A stretch of 64,000 bases of DNA from Microbacterium luteum (GCF_015277875.1 NZ_CP063814.1:2480001-2544000), one strand, 5' to 3'; positions 34,544 through 43,450 are shown, counted from the first letter of the stretch. The notes: generated from the letters alone by a model not told the origin. Made by a program: numbers and translations.

Positions 34544-35980
34544 ATGCACGCGACGCCGCTGGAACTGTCGACCCTGGGCCACCGCATCCGACACCAGCGG
34601 GTGAGCCACGGGATGACCCTGGACGAACTGGGCGAGAAGGTCGGTGTGGCCGGAAGCCACCTGAGCCTCATCGAGAACGGCAAGCGGGAGCCGAAGCTGT
34701 CGCTGCTGCAGGCGATCGCGGCGGCGACCGGGGTGGATGTCGGTGAGCTCCTCTCCCCGGAACCACCGAACCGGCGCGCGGCGCTCGAGATCGAACTCGA
34801 ACGTGCGCAGAGCGGGTCGGTCTTCCGCAGTCTCGGCATCGAACCCGTGCGCGTGACCAAGGGCATGAGCGACGAGACGATCGAGTCGGTCCTGGGCCTG
34901 CACCGCGAGCTGCAGCGCCGCGAGCGGGAGGCGATCGCGACCCCCGAAGAGGCCCGGCGCGCGAACACCGAGCAGCGCCTGCGCATGCGGGCGCTGGACA
35001 ACTACCTGCCCGACATCGAGCGGCTCGCCGAGAAGCAGCTGAAGGCGGCGGGCCACTCCACCGGCGCCCTCACGCATCGCACGGTGAGCATCATGGCCGA
35101 GCAGATCGGCTTCGAGCTGATCTACGTCAACGACCTCCCCTCCTCCACGCGTTCGATCACCGATCTCGAGAACGGTCGCATCTATCTGCCGCCGGCGTCG
35201 ATCCCCGGCGGCCACGGTCTGCGGTCGATGGCCCTGCAGGCCATGGCGCACCGGCTCCTGGAGCACGAGAGACCCGCCGATTACGCGGACTTCCTGCGGC
35301 AGCGGCTCGAGATCAACTACTACGCGGCGTGCTGTCTCATGCCCGAGTCCACCGCCGTGGGATTCCTGCAACAGGCCAAGAAGGACCGCAATCTCGCCGT
35401 CGAGGATTTCCGCGATGCGTTCGGCGTCACGCACGAGGCGGCAGGCATGCGCATGACGAACCTCATGACGCACCACCTCGGCATGCGCCTGCACTTCCTG
35501 CGCGTCGACGGCGACGGCGCCATCTCACGCGTGTACGAGAACGACGACCTTCCGCTTCCGGCCGATGTCACCGGTGCGGTGGACGGACAGGTCGCGTGCG
35601 CGAAGTTCTCCGCACGGGCGGCGTTCTCGGAGCAGAACCGCACCACCGAGCACTACCAGTACACCGATACGCCCAACGGCACCTACTGGTGCTCGACGCA
35701 GACGGGGACCACCGCGGAGGGCGAATTCTCCATCACCGTCGGTGTGCCCTTCGACGACGCCCGCTGGTTCCGCGGCCGCGAGACGACCACGCGCGCCGCC
35801 TCGACGTGCCCCGACGAATCGTGCTGCCGTCGTCCGGCGGTCGAGGCGACGGCGCGCTGGCGGGGGAAGGCGTGGCCGAGCGCACGCGTGCACATGCAGA
35901 TGTTCTCGCCGCTCCCCCGCGGCGCCTTCCCCGGGGTGGACGAGAACGAGGTGTACGCCTTCCTCGACCGCCACGTCTGA
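34544..35980 (+). CDS. RamB/ScfR-type transcriptional regulator
   Basis: A 478-residue regulator. The N-terminal XRE helix-turn-helix is LGHRIRHQRVSHGMTLDELGEKVGVAGSHLSLIENGKREPKLS (residues about 9-52). The middle resembles the IrrE/ImmA (M78) domain, but its HExxH equivalent reads MAHRLLEHE, so it is not a working metallopeptidase. The C-terminal part, with FAQ-like acid-binding region and SCPDESCCRRP-like cysteines (TCPDESCCRRP), matches the ScfR domain linked to short-chain acyl-CoA sensing. Corynebacterium RamB controls acetate and propionate genes. Divergent pckG makes control of gluconeogenesis plausible. Confidence 0.85.
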   Translation: MHATPLELSTLGHRIRHQRVSHGMTLDELGEKVGVAGSHLSLIENGKREPKLSLLQAIAAATGVDVGELLSPEPPNRRAALEIELERAQSGSVFRSLGIEPVRVTKGMSDETIESVLGLHRELQRREREAIATPEEARRANTEQRLRMRALDNYLPDIERLAEKQLKAAGHSTGALTHRTVSIMAEQIGFELIYVNDLPSSTRSITDLENGRIYLPPASIPGGHGLRSMALQAMAHRLLEHERPADYADFLRQRLEINYYAACCLMPESTAVGFLQQAKKDRNLAVEDFRDAFGVTHEAAGMRMTNLMTHHLGMRLHFLRVDGDGAISRVYENDDLPLPADVTGAVDGQVACAKFSARAAFSEQNRTTEHYQYTDTPNGTYWCSTQTGTTAEGEFSITVGVPFDDARWFRGRETTTRAASTCPDESCCRRPAVEATARWRGKAWPSARVHMQMFSPLPRGAFPGVDENEVYAFLDRHV

Positions 35981-35995
35981 CCCGCATCCGAGCCC

Positions 35996-36079
35996 GCCGA
36001 GCCACCCCCTTCGCGCCGAGCCACCCCCTTCGTTGCGTCGACACGGGGGTCGCTCGCAGAAAAAGGGGTGGCTCGGGGC
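35996..36079. terminator. Bidirectional terminator region with repeated arm
   Basis: The 16-bp arm GCCGAGCCACCCCCTT occurs twice (about 35996 and 36015), and AAAAGGGGTGGCTCGGGGC (36061-36079) is its inverted partner. Either copy can form a 13-14 bp stem. AAAAA in the descending arm gives a T run for the minus strand. It sits between two convergent genes. Confidence 0.7.
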
Positions 36080-36095
36080 GGGGTGGATGCGCGCG

Positions 36096-36746
36096 TCAGC
36101 CGGGGAGGGGGCGGGCGGACCAGCCGGTCGCGGACGGGGTGTACTCGATGCGACGGCTCGGGGCCCCGGGATGCGACACCCAGAACAGCCAGCGTTCGGG
36201 CCGCACGGCGAAACCGACCCACCCGGCGGGGGGCTCCGGGTCGGGATGCGCGGCGGCGAAGCGCGCCCATCCCTCCTCCCGCGCGGCCAGCGGCTGGGCG
36301 GCGACCTCCGGCGTGTTCACCCAGGCCAACTGACGCAGGTACGGCGACCGGCGTGCGTACGCTCGGGCGGCGCTGGCGTCGGAGACTCGCGTGGCGAGCC
36401 CTTCCACAACCAGCTGCCGGGTGAAGCCCGGCCAGAGGATCGTCAGCGCCACCCGGGGGTTCACCGCGAGGTCGGCGACCTTGCGGCTGCTCGCGTCGGT
36501 GTGGAACGAGAAGGATGCGCCGTCGAAGTCGCTCAGCATCACGGTCCTCGCGTGCGGGACGCCCTCCGGCGACACGGTCGACAGCGTCATCAGGATGCGG
36601 TCCTCATCCGGCCCCGGCAGCCAGCTCGCCGCGAGCGCCGCCGGGTCCGCGGGAGGATCGGCGGCGTGCACGGGATCGCTGGCGTGGTCGATGACCGGCA
36701 CCTCGACCGCGATCGAGATCGACGCCGGATGCGCGGCGCCGCTCAT
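36096..36746 (-). CDS. PNPOx-fold flavoprotein (pyridoxamine phosphate oxidase family)
   Basis: A 216-residue split-barrel protein of the PdxH/PhzG group. Key blocks: DRILMTLSTVSPEGVPHARTVMLSDFDGASFSFHTDASSRKVADL (FMN-binding, RTVML and SRK motifs), RVALTILWPGFTRQLVVEG, and the C-terminal SHPGAPSRRIEYTPSATGW. The C-terminal RLxP motif for PLP binding is not clear, so the substrate may not be pyridoxamine phosphate. Its ATG overlaps the stop of the creatininase-family gene upstream. A second paralogue lies at 59568-60218, also in a catabolic cluster, which favours a role in flavin supply or a pathway step. Confidence 0.75.
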   Translation of the reverse strand: MSGAAHPASISIAVEVPVIDHASDPVHAADPPADPAALAASWLPGPDEDRILMTLSTVSPEGVPHARTVMLSDFDGASFSFHTDASSRKVADLAVNPRVALTILWPGFTRQLVVEGLATRVSDASAARAYARRSPYLRQLAWVNTPEVAAQPLAAREEGWARFAAAHPDPEPPAGWVGFAVRPERWLFWVSHPGAPSRRIEYTPSATGWSARPLPG

Positions 36747-37537
36747 GCGAACTCGAATCCATCGATCTCGGCGAGCGCTTCGGCGACGAAGTCGACCCCG
36801 CGCTCGAAGAGCACCTTGCCGAAGGCCGCGTTGGCGCCGGTCGCATCCCCGATGACGCCGGTGGGACCGAAGTCGTCACTGGTCCAGCCGAACATCACCG
36901 GCTTGCGGTTGAAGCCGATGTGCGTGTGTCCGGCGATCTTCTCGGGCACGTTCCGCGGCGGCATCTCGGGCGCGACGAGGTGCGGTGCGAGATGCATGAC
37001 GAGCGAGGTCTCCCCGAAGCCGGCGTGGATGCCCTGCCCCTTCTCGTCCGGGCCGTCGACGCCGTCTCCCGCCGCCCCCGCGCCCGACGGCATGGAGAAG
37101 GATCGCAGGCCGTACCGGCGGCGCAGCTCCCGGTTGAGCCATCCGAGCAGCATGACGTTGCCCCCGTGGCCGTTGACGAAGGCGACCGTGCGCACCGTGG
37201 TCTGCGCGATCGCCGCGCCGATCTGCACGAGCTCGTCGAGCAGCGTCGTGCCCTCGATCCACAGCGTGCCGGGTGCCCAGTGGTGCTCGTCGGATTTCGC
37301 GTAGGCGACCGTCGGCAGCAGCCACGCGTCGATCCCGGCGGCGACCGCGCGATCGACGGCCGCCGTCGCGACGGCCTCGGCGATGAGCGCGTCGGTGCGC
37401 AGCGGAAGGTGCGGGCCGTGGTGCTCGATCGCCCCGATCGGCACGACGGCGATCGACCGGTCGCTCGTGGCGGCGGTGATCGCGGGGCCGGAGAGATCGG
37501 CCCACGCCCGGCTGGACGGAGTGAACGGGGTGGTCAT
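36743..37537 (-). CDS. Creatininase-family amidohydrolase
   Basis: A 264-residue metal-dependent hydrolase of the creatininase fold, whose members open lactam rings or remove peptides. VVPIGAIEHHGPHLPLRTDALIAEAVA contains the metal-ligand residues Glu, His and Asp, and VNGHGGNVMLLGWLNREL gives the second conserved block. HAGFGETSLVMHL is the third conserved block. ATG overlaps the FAD-oxidase stop by four bases and the stop overlaps the PNPOx-fold gene, so three genes are translated as a unit. Substrate unknown; see the catabolic-island finding. Confidence 0.85.
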   Translation of the reverse strand: MTTPFTPSSRAWADLSGPAITAATSDRSIAVVPIGAIEHHGPHLPLRTDALIAEAVATAAVDRAVAAGIDAWLLPTVAYAKSDEHHWAPGTLWIEGTTLLDELVQIGAAIAQTTVRTVAFVNGHGGNVMLLGWLNRELRRRYGLRSFSMPSGAGAAGDGVDGPDEKGQGIHAGFGETSLVMHLAPHLVAPEMPPRNVPEKIAGHTHIGFNRKPVMFGWTSDDFGPTGVIGDATGANAAFGKVLFERGVDFVAEALAEIDGFEFA

Positions 37538-38856
37538 CGGATGGCTCCCTTCGTGGGGCCGGCGTAGTCGGGATTGAGCTTTCCGGGGTTCAGCAGCCCG
37601 GCGGGGTCGGTCTCGCGCGCGAGGGCGACCGTCTCGGCGAGGCGGAAGTCGACGTTCCACTGGTGCGGGTTGTGGGTCGACACGCCCAGGTCGTGGAGGG
37701 CCTCGATGCCGGCGTAGACCGCCTCGGGACTCTCGTAGACGCCGGCGAGCATCCCGATCGGCACGGTGTGACCGGCCTCGATGTGCAGCTGGCCGCCGGG
37801 ATACACCGCGTGCACCGCGTCGATGCGCTCGACGAGGGCGTCACCCGAGACCTCGACGTGGAAGTAGACGCCCGGTTCGGACTTCTGCAGCCACTCGATC
37901 GGATGGTTGTAGCTGAGCACCGAGATCGCCGACGAGACGTTCGCCCCCTCCCGCACGTCTTCGATGCGGCCACCGGCCGCTTCGATCAGCGCCGTCGCCT
38001 CGGACACGGTCGCGATGTCGGCGATCATCCGCAGGGAGCTGCGCCCCTCGGGGAAGGCGTCGTCGGGCGGCAGCTGCGCCGTCACGTGCGGGGTGTCCGC
38101 CGACACGAGCCGGGGCAGGGGTGTGAGCCGTCCGAGCGAGCGCAGCACCGACAGGGCGCCGGAGAAGTCGGGGAAGGATGCATACAGCCCGCGCCAGTCC
38201 TGCAGCGGCTCCAGCCGCACGGTGGCCCGGGCGATGATGCCGGCGGTGCCGTAGTTGTGAACGAATCCTTGCGCCGCTTCGCCCTCGAGGTGCACAAGTT
38301 CGCCGGCGGAGGCGGGCGTGACGACGTCGAGGGCGACGACGAAGCCGCGATCGTTGGACCCGTGCGCGATGGTCCCGGTGCCGCCGGATCCGCCGCTGAG
38401 GAAGCCGCCGAGGCTGGAGTGCACCGTCGACGGATACATCCACAGCTGTCGCCCCGCGGCGCGCGCCGCCTGCTCGAGCGCGGTCATCGGGGCTCCGGCG
38501 TCGGCGGTGATCGTCTCGTCGGTCACCTCGATGACCGACCGGGCGCGCGACATGTCGAGCACGAGCCCGCCGGGCATCGGGATCGCCTGACCGTAGTTGC
38601 CGGTGCCCTTGCCGCGCGGCGTGATCGGGGCCCCGTGGCGTGAGGCGATGCCGACGACCGCGGCGATCTCGGCGGCGGTGGCCGGGAACGCCACGAGGTC
38701 GGCGACCCCGAGCGGGAGCTGCTCGGCGATGATCGGCGACATGCGCGCGCCGTCGACCGACGCCTTCTCGCGCTGACGCATGTCTGAGCTGACGCCGCGT
38801 GGGCCGAGCAGATCGGCGATCTCGCGCTCGAGGGCGGCGTAGTCGGGGGTGGTCAT
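37534..38856 (-). CDS. FAD-linked oxidase (GlcD/VAO type)
   Basis: A 440-residue FAD oxidase or dehydrogenase of the PCMH fold. The FAD blocks are FPATAAEIAAVVGIASRHGAPITPRGKGTGNYGQAIPMPGGLVLDMSRA and TVHSSLGGFLSGGSGGTGTIAHG. The C-terminal LNPGKLNPDYAG is the usual end of this family. No Fe-S or second domain. First gene of a coupled FAD oxidase-creatininase-PNPOx operon. Preceded by a divergent cupin regulator gene whose start is 119 bp away. Confidence 0.85.
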   Translation of the reverse strand: MTTPDYAALEREIADLLGPRGVSSDMRQREKASVDGARMSPIIAEQLPLGVADLVAFPATAAEIAAVVGIASRHGAPITPRGKGTGNYGQAIPMPGGLVLDMSRARSVIEVTDETITADAGAPMTALEQAARAAGRQLWMYPSTVHSSLGGFLSGGSGGTGTIAHGSNDRGFVVALDVVTPASAGELVHLEGEAAQGFVHNYGTAGIIARATVRLEPLQDWRGLYASFPDFSGALSVLRSLGRLTPLPRLVSADTPHVTAQLPPDDAFPEGRSSLRMIADIATVSEATALIEAAGGRIEDVREGANVSSAISVLSYNHPIEWLQKSEPGVYFHVEVSGDALVERIDAVHAVYPGGQLHIEAGHTVPIGMLAGVYESPEAVYAGIEALHDLGVSTHNPHQWNVDFRLAETVALARETDPAGLLNPGKLNPDYAGPTKGAIR

Positions 38857-38963
38857 GGATGTCCTCCTTCATCGCATCTCCCGAAGGCGGTGCGCGGCGA
38901 GCCGGGTGATGAGTCACTCGTCGCGCGGGGTGCGGGATGCCGGGGGTCGGCACGACCGCCCGG

Positions 38964-38969
38964 TAGCCT
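38964..38969 (+). promoter_or_regulatory. -10 box TAGCCT, leaderless start of cupin regulator
   Basis: TAGCCT, 6 nt (GCTGGC), ATG at 38976. Confidence 0.5.
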
Positions 38970-38975
38970 GCTGGC

Positions 38976-39575
38976 ATGGCGGAAACGATGGGGCGCCGGG
39001 CGCCGGACGGTCCGGCGGACCCCGACGAGGCCGCACGCGCGCTCGGAGCGCGCATCCGGGCGCTCCGCACGGCGCGCGGGGCGACCCTCACCGAGGTGGC
39101 CGCCGAGGCGCAGCTGTCGCACTCGTTCCTCAGTCAGGTCGAGCGCGGGCTGGAGCGCTTGAGCATGACCTCGCTCTTCCGTGTCGCGCAGGCGCTCGGT
39201 ACGACGCAGCAGGCGCTGCTGACCGAGCAGCCGCGGGAGCGCTCGGAAGGCGGGTTCCACCTGTTCCGCCGTCAGGATGACTCGGCGGTGGACACCGAGA
39301 GCGGCCCCGTGCACGTGATGGCGCCCCCGACCGGGCACTTCGTGCCGATGATCATGATCGGACCGTTCGGCGACGAGGGGCCCTGGTGGGAACACGGCGA
39401 GGACGAGTTCGTCTACGTGCTCGACGGCGTGCTGGTCGTCGTGCTGGACGAGGGCGAGCACGAGCTGCGCGCCGGCGACGCGACGTACTACGAGGGATGG
39501 GTGCGCCACAAGTGGCGCACCCCGGAGGGCGAGACGAGCCGGGTGGTCGTCGTCAAGGAGCAGCGCCGCAGCTGA
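38976..39575 (+). CDS. XRE-family regulator with cupin domain
   Basis: A 199-residue regulator. The N-terminal helix-turn-helix is LGARIRALRTARGATLTEVAAEAQLSHSFLSQVERGLERLS (about 27-67). The C-terminal cupin has EHGEDEFVYVLDGVLVVVLDEGEHELRAGDATYYEGWVRHKWRTPEG, with metal ligands near residues 140 and 180. Proteins of this kind (PuuR, PrdR-like) sense small polyamine- or amino-acid-like ligands. Divergent from the FAD oxidase-creatininase operon, which it probably controls. Leaderless start. Confidence 0.85.
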   Translation: MAETMGRRAPDGPADPDEAARALGARIRALRTARGATLTEVAAEAQLSHSFLSQVERGLERLSMTSLFRVAQALGTTQQALLTEQPRERSEGGFHLFRRQDDSAVDTESGPVHVMAPPTGHFVPMIMIGPFGDEGPWWEHGEDEFVYVLDGVLVVVLDEGEHELRAGDATYYEGWVRHKWRTPEGETSRVVVVKEQRRS

Positions 39576-39589
39576 GCCGGCGCGACCGG

Positions 39590-40645
39590 TCACGCTCCCC
39601 CTCCCAGCTCGCGGGCGATCGTGGCGAGCACTCGTGCGTAGGCGATCTCATCGCCGCGCCGCGCGCCGCCGGCGACGACGACACCGGCGACCCCCGGAAT
39701 TTCGAGGAGGGCCGAGCCGTACTCGATCGCGAGCCGGATCCCCTCCGAGCGCATGTCGCGCGCGGTGCGCAGCCGCTCGGCGTATCCGGGCGGAAGGAGC
39801 GCGGCGTGGAAGGAGGCCAGGAGCGCGGCTCCGTCGTCGTCGACGATCACCGGCACGCCGGGGAGGACGGGCGCGGTCGCGCCCGCACCGCGGCACCGCT
39901 CGATGAAGGCGGCGACCTCGTCGACGCCCCCGCAGTACTGCGTCAGGCACAGGCGACCGCCGGCACGTTGTTTCTCGGCGACGCGCGGGCCGCGCAGCCG
40001 GTGCGGCGGCGCCGCCGGCGATTCGGCGAAGGACGGGAGAAGCCCGTGGGCCCGGGCACGGGGAAGAATCGTGGTCGCCTCCAGGTCGAACACCGGCGCC
40101 GCGTCGGGCCGGTCGCCCGTCTCGGTGTGGTCTCCGGTGACGCAGTGCACGCCGGCGACACCCGCGTGGCGCAGAGCGGCGAGTTCCCCCTCGAGCGCGA
40201 CGCGGTTGCGATCGCGAGCGTTGACACCGATCCAGGCGCGCATGCCGGCGGCCGTCATGAGGTGACCGCGGTAGGACGGCGGGAACTGCGTGCGCGAGGT
40301 GGCGGCGTCTCCCGACAGCGCGGCATCGGTGTGGGGAGCGAGCACCTCCGCCACGCGGGAGACATCGTCGGCGACCATCGGACGCGCGGGGAATCCCGTC
40401 ATCACGAGAGCGCGCCGGGCGAGGATGTCGGCGACCTCCGTGGCCGCCGCGGTCGGAGCGGGCACCGGGGTCGTCGCCGCATCCGGCCACCGTATCGGCA
40501 GCTCTCGCTGAAGGAAGACGCACGGGTCGGGATGCGCTTCGCACGATCCGTCGGGGTTGACACCCCCGCACGGGCCGTAGGTCATGTTCTTCGGACACGC
40601 GTCGAGCGGAGCGGCACGGTGCATCGTCGCAGGAGGGATGGTCAC
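39590..40645 (-). CDS. Methylenetetrahydrofolate reductase-like protein with CPK-type zinc domain
   Basis: A 351-residue protein. The N-terminal domain CPKNMTYGPCGGVNPDGSCEAHPDPCVF is the cysteine-rich domain usually fused to MTHFR-like proteins (Pfam MTHFR_C). The rest resembles the MTHFR TIM barrel: CVTGDHTETGDRPDAAPVFDLE, LCLTQYCGG and EYGSALLEIPGVAGVVVAGG. Order is unusual, because the cysteine domain comes first. Start is GTG at 40645; ATG at 40624 is an alternative. It is divergent from the cyclodeaminase gene, 32 bp away, so both probably serve one-carbon transfer on tetrahydrofolate. Confidence 0.75.
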   Translation of the reverse strand: MTIPPATMHRAAPLDACPKNMTYGPCGGVNPDGSCEAHPDPCVFLQRELPIRWPDAATTPVPAPTAAATEVADILARRALVMTGFPARPMVADDVSRVAEVLAPHTDAALSGDAATSRTQFPPSYRGHLMTAAGMRAWIGVNARDRNRVALEGELAALRHAGVAGVHCVTGDHTETGDRPDAAPVFDLEATTILPRARAHGLLPSFAESPAAPPHRLRGPRVAEKQRAGGRLCLTQYCGGVDEVAAFIERCRGAGATAPVLPGVPVIVDDDGAALLASFHAALLPPGYAERLRTARDMRSEGIRLAIEYGSALLEIPGVAGVVVAGGARRGDEIAYARVLATIARELGGGA

Positions 40646-40665
40646 CGGCCGCTCCGCAGGATGTC

Positions 40666-40671
40666 TAGACT
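40666..40671 (+). promoter_or_regulatory. -10 box TAGACT, leaderless start of cyclodeaminase gene
   Basis: TAGACT, 6 nt (GCGGCG), ATG. TCTAGA around it is also palindromic and lies in the 32-bp divergent space. Confidence 0.5.
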
Positions 40672-40677
40672 GCGGCG

Positions 40678-41271
40678 ATGGAGATCTCCACCCGCACCGC
40701 AGCCCTCACCGAATGGACCGAGCGACTCGCGGAGCCCGCCCCCGCCCCGGGCGGCGGCGCCGCGGCGGCGGTCGTGGCCGCCATCGGCGCCGCCGTCGCC
40801 GCCATGGCCGACGGCTACGGCGACGATCATCCCGACACCCGACGTTTCGTCGCGGCGCGCGAGCGGGCGTGGGAGGTCGCCGACGGCGACGCCCGGGCGT
40901 CCGCCGATCTCGCCGTCGTCTTCCATGCCGCGCCCGAAGACCGGGACGCCGACCGCACCCGTCGCATCCTGGAACACGCCGCGGTGTCGTCCGCCGCGGT
41001 GGCCGACGTCGTCGTCGAGCTCGCCTCCGCCCTCGAGCCGCTGGCGGAGCGGTGCCCCGAGCCGGTGCGCGCCGACGTGGCGGTCGCGGCCCGTCTGCTC
41101 GCCGCCGGCGCCCGGGCCGGAGCGGTCAACGTGCGGGTCAACGCGACCGCGAGCGCAGACGCGGGCAGCAGCGCCGAGTTCGTCGCGGATCTCCGAGCGA
41201 AGGAGCAGGACGCGATCGCCGCCGCCGACGCCCTCGATCGCCTGGCCGCCGAGGTGACCGACACGCTCTGA
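40678..41271 (+). CDS. Cyclodeaminase/methenyl-THF cyclohydrolase family protein
   Basis: A 197-residue all-helical protein of the FTCD_C/FchA family, which converts formimino-THF to methenyl-THF or hydrolyses methenyl-THF. The signature APAPGGGAAAAVVAAIGAAVAAM matches PTPGGGSVAA. The helix with VNVRVNATAS in the C-terminal part is also typical. The formiminotransferase domain is absent. Convergent with the SBP gene on the other side; divergent from the MTHFR-like gene. Together they would carry a one-carbon unit from the substrate to folate. Confidence 0.85.
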   Translation: MEISTRTAALTEWTERLAEPAPAPGGGAAAAVVAAIGAAVAAMADGYGDDHPDTRRFVAARERAWEVADGDARASADLAVVFHAAPEDRDADRTRRILEHAAVSSAAVADVVVELASALEPLAERCPEPVRADVAVAARLLAAGARAGAVNVRVNATASADAGSSAEFVADLRAKEQDAIAAADALDRLAAEVTDTL

Positions 41272-41279
41272 CACTGCGG

Positions 41280-42479
41280 TCAGTCCATCGAGATGGACGT
41301 GTCGATGAATTCGTTCGTGTAGAGGTCGTCGATCGAGATCTCCTCCGCATCGGCCGCGCTGATGCTGCCGGCTTCGATGAGGAACGGCACGAAGTCATCG
41401 AGGATCGACTGCATGCGCTCGGGATCGAACTGCCCGAACACACCCGAAGCCTCATCGTTCTGCACGATGCCGAGCGCGACCTGCTGCTCGACCGAGAAGT
41501 CGGCGACGCCCTCGGAGTAGGTCCAGCCGGTCTGGTAGGTGTCGACGAGTTCGACGATCAGCGCGTTGGTGTCGGCCGGGTCGGCGAGATAGTCGAGCTG
41601 CGACTGCTGCATGATCGGGACGAGCTTGGCGAGGCAGTCGCCGTACTCCTCGATCGCGTCGGCGCGCACGGCGAGCGGCTCGGGATAGATCGTGTAGCCG
41701 ACCTCGCTCAGCAGCTGGAAGCCGACGGGCTTGCCCCATTCGGCGATCTCGTTCTCGTAGATGTAGGGCTCGGCCGTCGCGAAGCCCTGCTGAAGGATCG
41801 TCGGGTCGGAGACGAAGCGCTGCGCCGTGCCCTCGTAGCTGAGGTCGATCTGCGAACTGTCGATGATGCCCTGCGCCAGGAGCATGTTGGGGATGACATC
41901 GCCGGAGGTGACCACGGGCGCACCGTCGGCGGTCGCCTCGGCGATCGTGGTGGCGCCATCGTGGCTCTCCGGGTCCCACATGAGGATCTGCGGGCTCCAG
42001 GTCATCTGCGACGTCACGGCGACCGTCGGCTGATCGGCGGCGGCGACGATCGCCGCATCCGTGTTGACCGCACCCAGCAGGATGTCCTCGTCGAGGTACA
42101 TCAGCGCCGGCACCGGCTGGAAGTTGACGTTCGGGCCGCCGGGGCGAACCTCGATGTCGACCCCGGTGTCGACGCCCTGGGCGACGAGGGATCCGGTGAC
42201 GCTCTTGACGTCGTTGTCGATCGTGTAGTCGGCGCCGACGAGCGAATACATCGCACCGTGCTCGGCCTCCGGCTGCCAGTCCTGCTGCATGACCACGGTC
42301 GCGGGGCATACGTCGGACAGGTCGAGGGCGCCGCCGGCCTCGGCGGTCGGGGCGGCCGGTGTCGTGTCCGCGGCGGGTTCGGTCTCTTCGCTCGAACAGG
42401 CGGCCAGCCCGAGGGTGGCGACCGACAGGGCGAGACCGGCGGCGACGGAGCGTCGGATGATGCGGGTGGGGGGTGTCAT
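41280..42479 (-). CDS. NMT1/THI5-like ABC substrate-binding lipoprotein
   Basis: A 399-residue lipoprotein. The signal peptide RRSVAAGLALSVATLGLAACSS has the lipobox LAAC. The mature part reads CPATVVMQQDWQPEAEHGAMYSLVG and continues as a two-lobed fold of the NMT1/THI5-like group, which binds pyrimidines, taurine, nitrate or aromatic sulfonates. ATG at 42479. The 92-bp gap to the permease stop has no recognised site. Works with the permease and ATPase encoded just upstream. Confidence 0.82.
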   Translation of the reverse strand: MTPPTRIIRRSVAAGLALSVATLGLAACSSEETEPAADTTPAAPTAEAGGALDLSDVCPATVVMQQDWQPEAEHGAMYSLVGADYTIDNDVKSVTGSLVAQGVDTGVDIEVRPGGPNVNFQPVPALMYLDEDILLGAVNTDAAIVAAADQPTVAVTSQMTWSPQILMWDPESHDGATTIAEATADGAPVVTSGDVIPNMLLAQGIIDSSQIDLSYEGTAQRFVSDPTILQQGFATAEPYIYENEIAEWGKPVGFQLLSEVGYTIYPEPLAVRADAIEEYGDCLAKLVPIMQQSQLDYLADPADTNALIVELVDTYQTGWTYSEGVADFSVEQQVALGIVQNDEASGVFGQFDPERMQSILDDFVPFLIEAGSISAADAEEISIDDLYTNEFIDTSISMD

Positions 42480-42571
42480 CTCGAGAGTCCTCCAGGACGA
42501 GTGGGTGATGCGCCGGACAGATGGATGGTGCGTGGGACGAACGGGGTGAGCGAGGTGCGGGGCTTCGGGGG

Positions 42572-43450
42572 TCAGCGATTCTTCCAGCCGAACAGCCGGC
42601 CCACGACGGCACGATCGAGGGCGGCGAAGACCGAGAACACGGCGACGCCGAAGAGGGCCGTGAAGATGATGGCGAGGAACAGCGGCTCCATGTTCAGGCG
42701 CAGCGTGTAGGTGCGCAGAAGTCCGCCGATGCCCTGCGAGCCCTGCTGGAAGAAGAAGTCCCCGACGATCGCGCCGATGACCGACAGGCCGGCGGCGTTG
42801 CGCAGGCCGGTGAAGATCGACGGGATGGCGGCGGGAAGCTGCAGCTTGGTGAGCCGCTGCCAGCGCGAGGACTTGTTCAAGGTGAACAGATCGTGCGCCG
42901 AGGGGTCCGCCGACTGCAGGCCGAACAGGGTGTTGGAGATCATCGGGAACACCGCGATGATGACGCACACCACGACGCGGGCGGGGATGCCGTAGCCCAT
43001 CCAGATGCCGATGAGCGGCGTGAGCGCGAGGATCGGGATGGTCTGCAGGATCACCGCATAGGGGTACAGCACCCGCTCCGCCAGGTGGGACTGCGACATG
43101 AAGATCGCCCAGGACATGCCGATGACCACGGCGATCGCGAGACCCACCAGGGCGACCATCGTCGTCTGCCCGAGCGCGGCGAGCATGGGGCTGATGATCT
43201 GCGGGTTGCCGATCGTCTCGAGGACGACCTCGTGCGGCGGGGGCAGCAGGAACCGACGGCTCTCGGAGAGCAGCAGGTACGAGACGGCGTACCAGATCAC
43301 GAGGATGCCGACGATCGCGAGCACGATCGGCACGGCGCTGGAACCGGCGCGACGCAGCGCCGACGTACGCTGGGGTCGGGCCTGCGACGGCGGGACGGTG
43401 GCCTGCGGGGTCGCCGCCGCGGCCGGGGCGATGAGGGTCTGCTCGGTCAT
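42572..43450 (-). CDS. ABC permease for NMT1-type importer
   Basis: A 292-residue permease of the SsuC/TauC/ThiX group. The N-terminus is a 35-residue Ala/Pro-rich tail, followed by about six segments. ALGQTTMVALVGLAIAVVIG and the cytoplasmic EAA loop (around KSSRWQRLTKLQLPAAIPSIFTGLRNAAG) are standard. ATG at 43450 overlaps the ATPase stop. Middle gene of the ATPase-permease-binding protein operon. Confidence 0.88.
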   Translation of the reverse strand: MTEQTLIAPAAAATPQATVPPSQARPQRTSALRRAGSSAVPIVLAIVGILVIWYAVSYLLLSESRRFLLPPPHEVVLETIGNPQIISPMLAALGQTTMVALVGLAIAVVIGMSWAIFMSQSHLAERVLYPYAVILQTIPILALTPLIGIWMGYGIPARVVVCVIIAVFPMISNTLFGLQSADPSAHDLFTLNKSSRWQRLTKLQLPAAIPSIFTGLRNAAGLSVIGAIVGDFFFQQGSQGIGGLLRTYTLRLNMEPLFLAIIFTALFGVAVFSVFAALDRAVVGRLFGWKNR

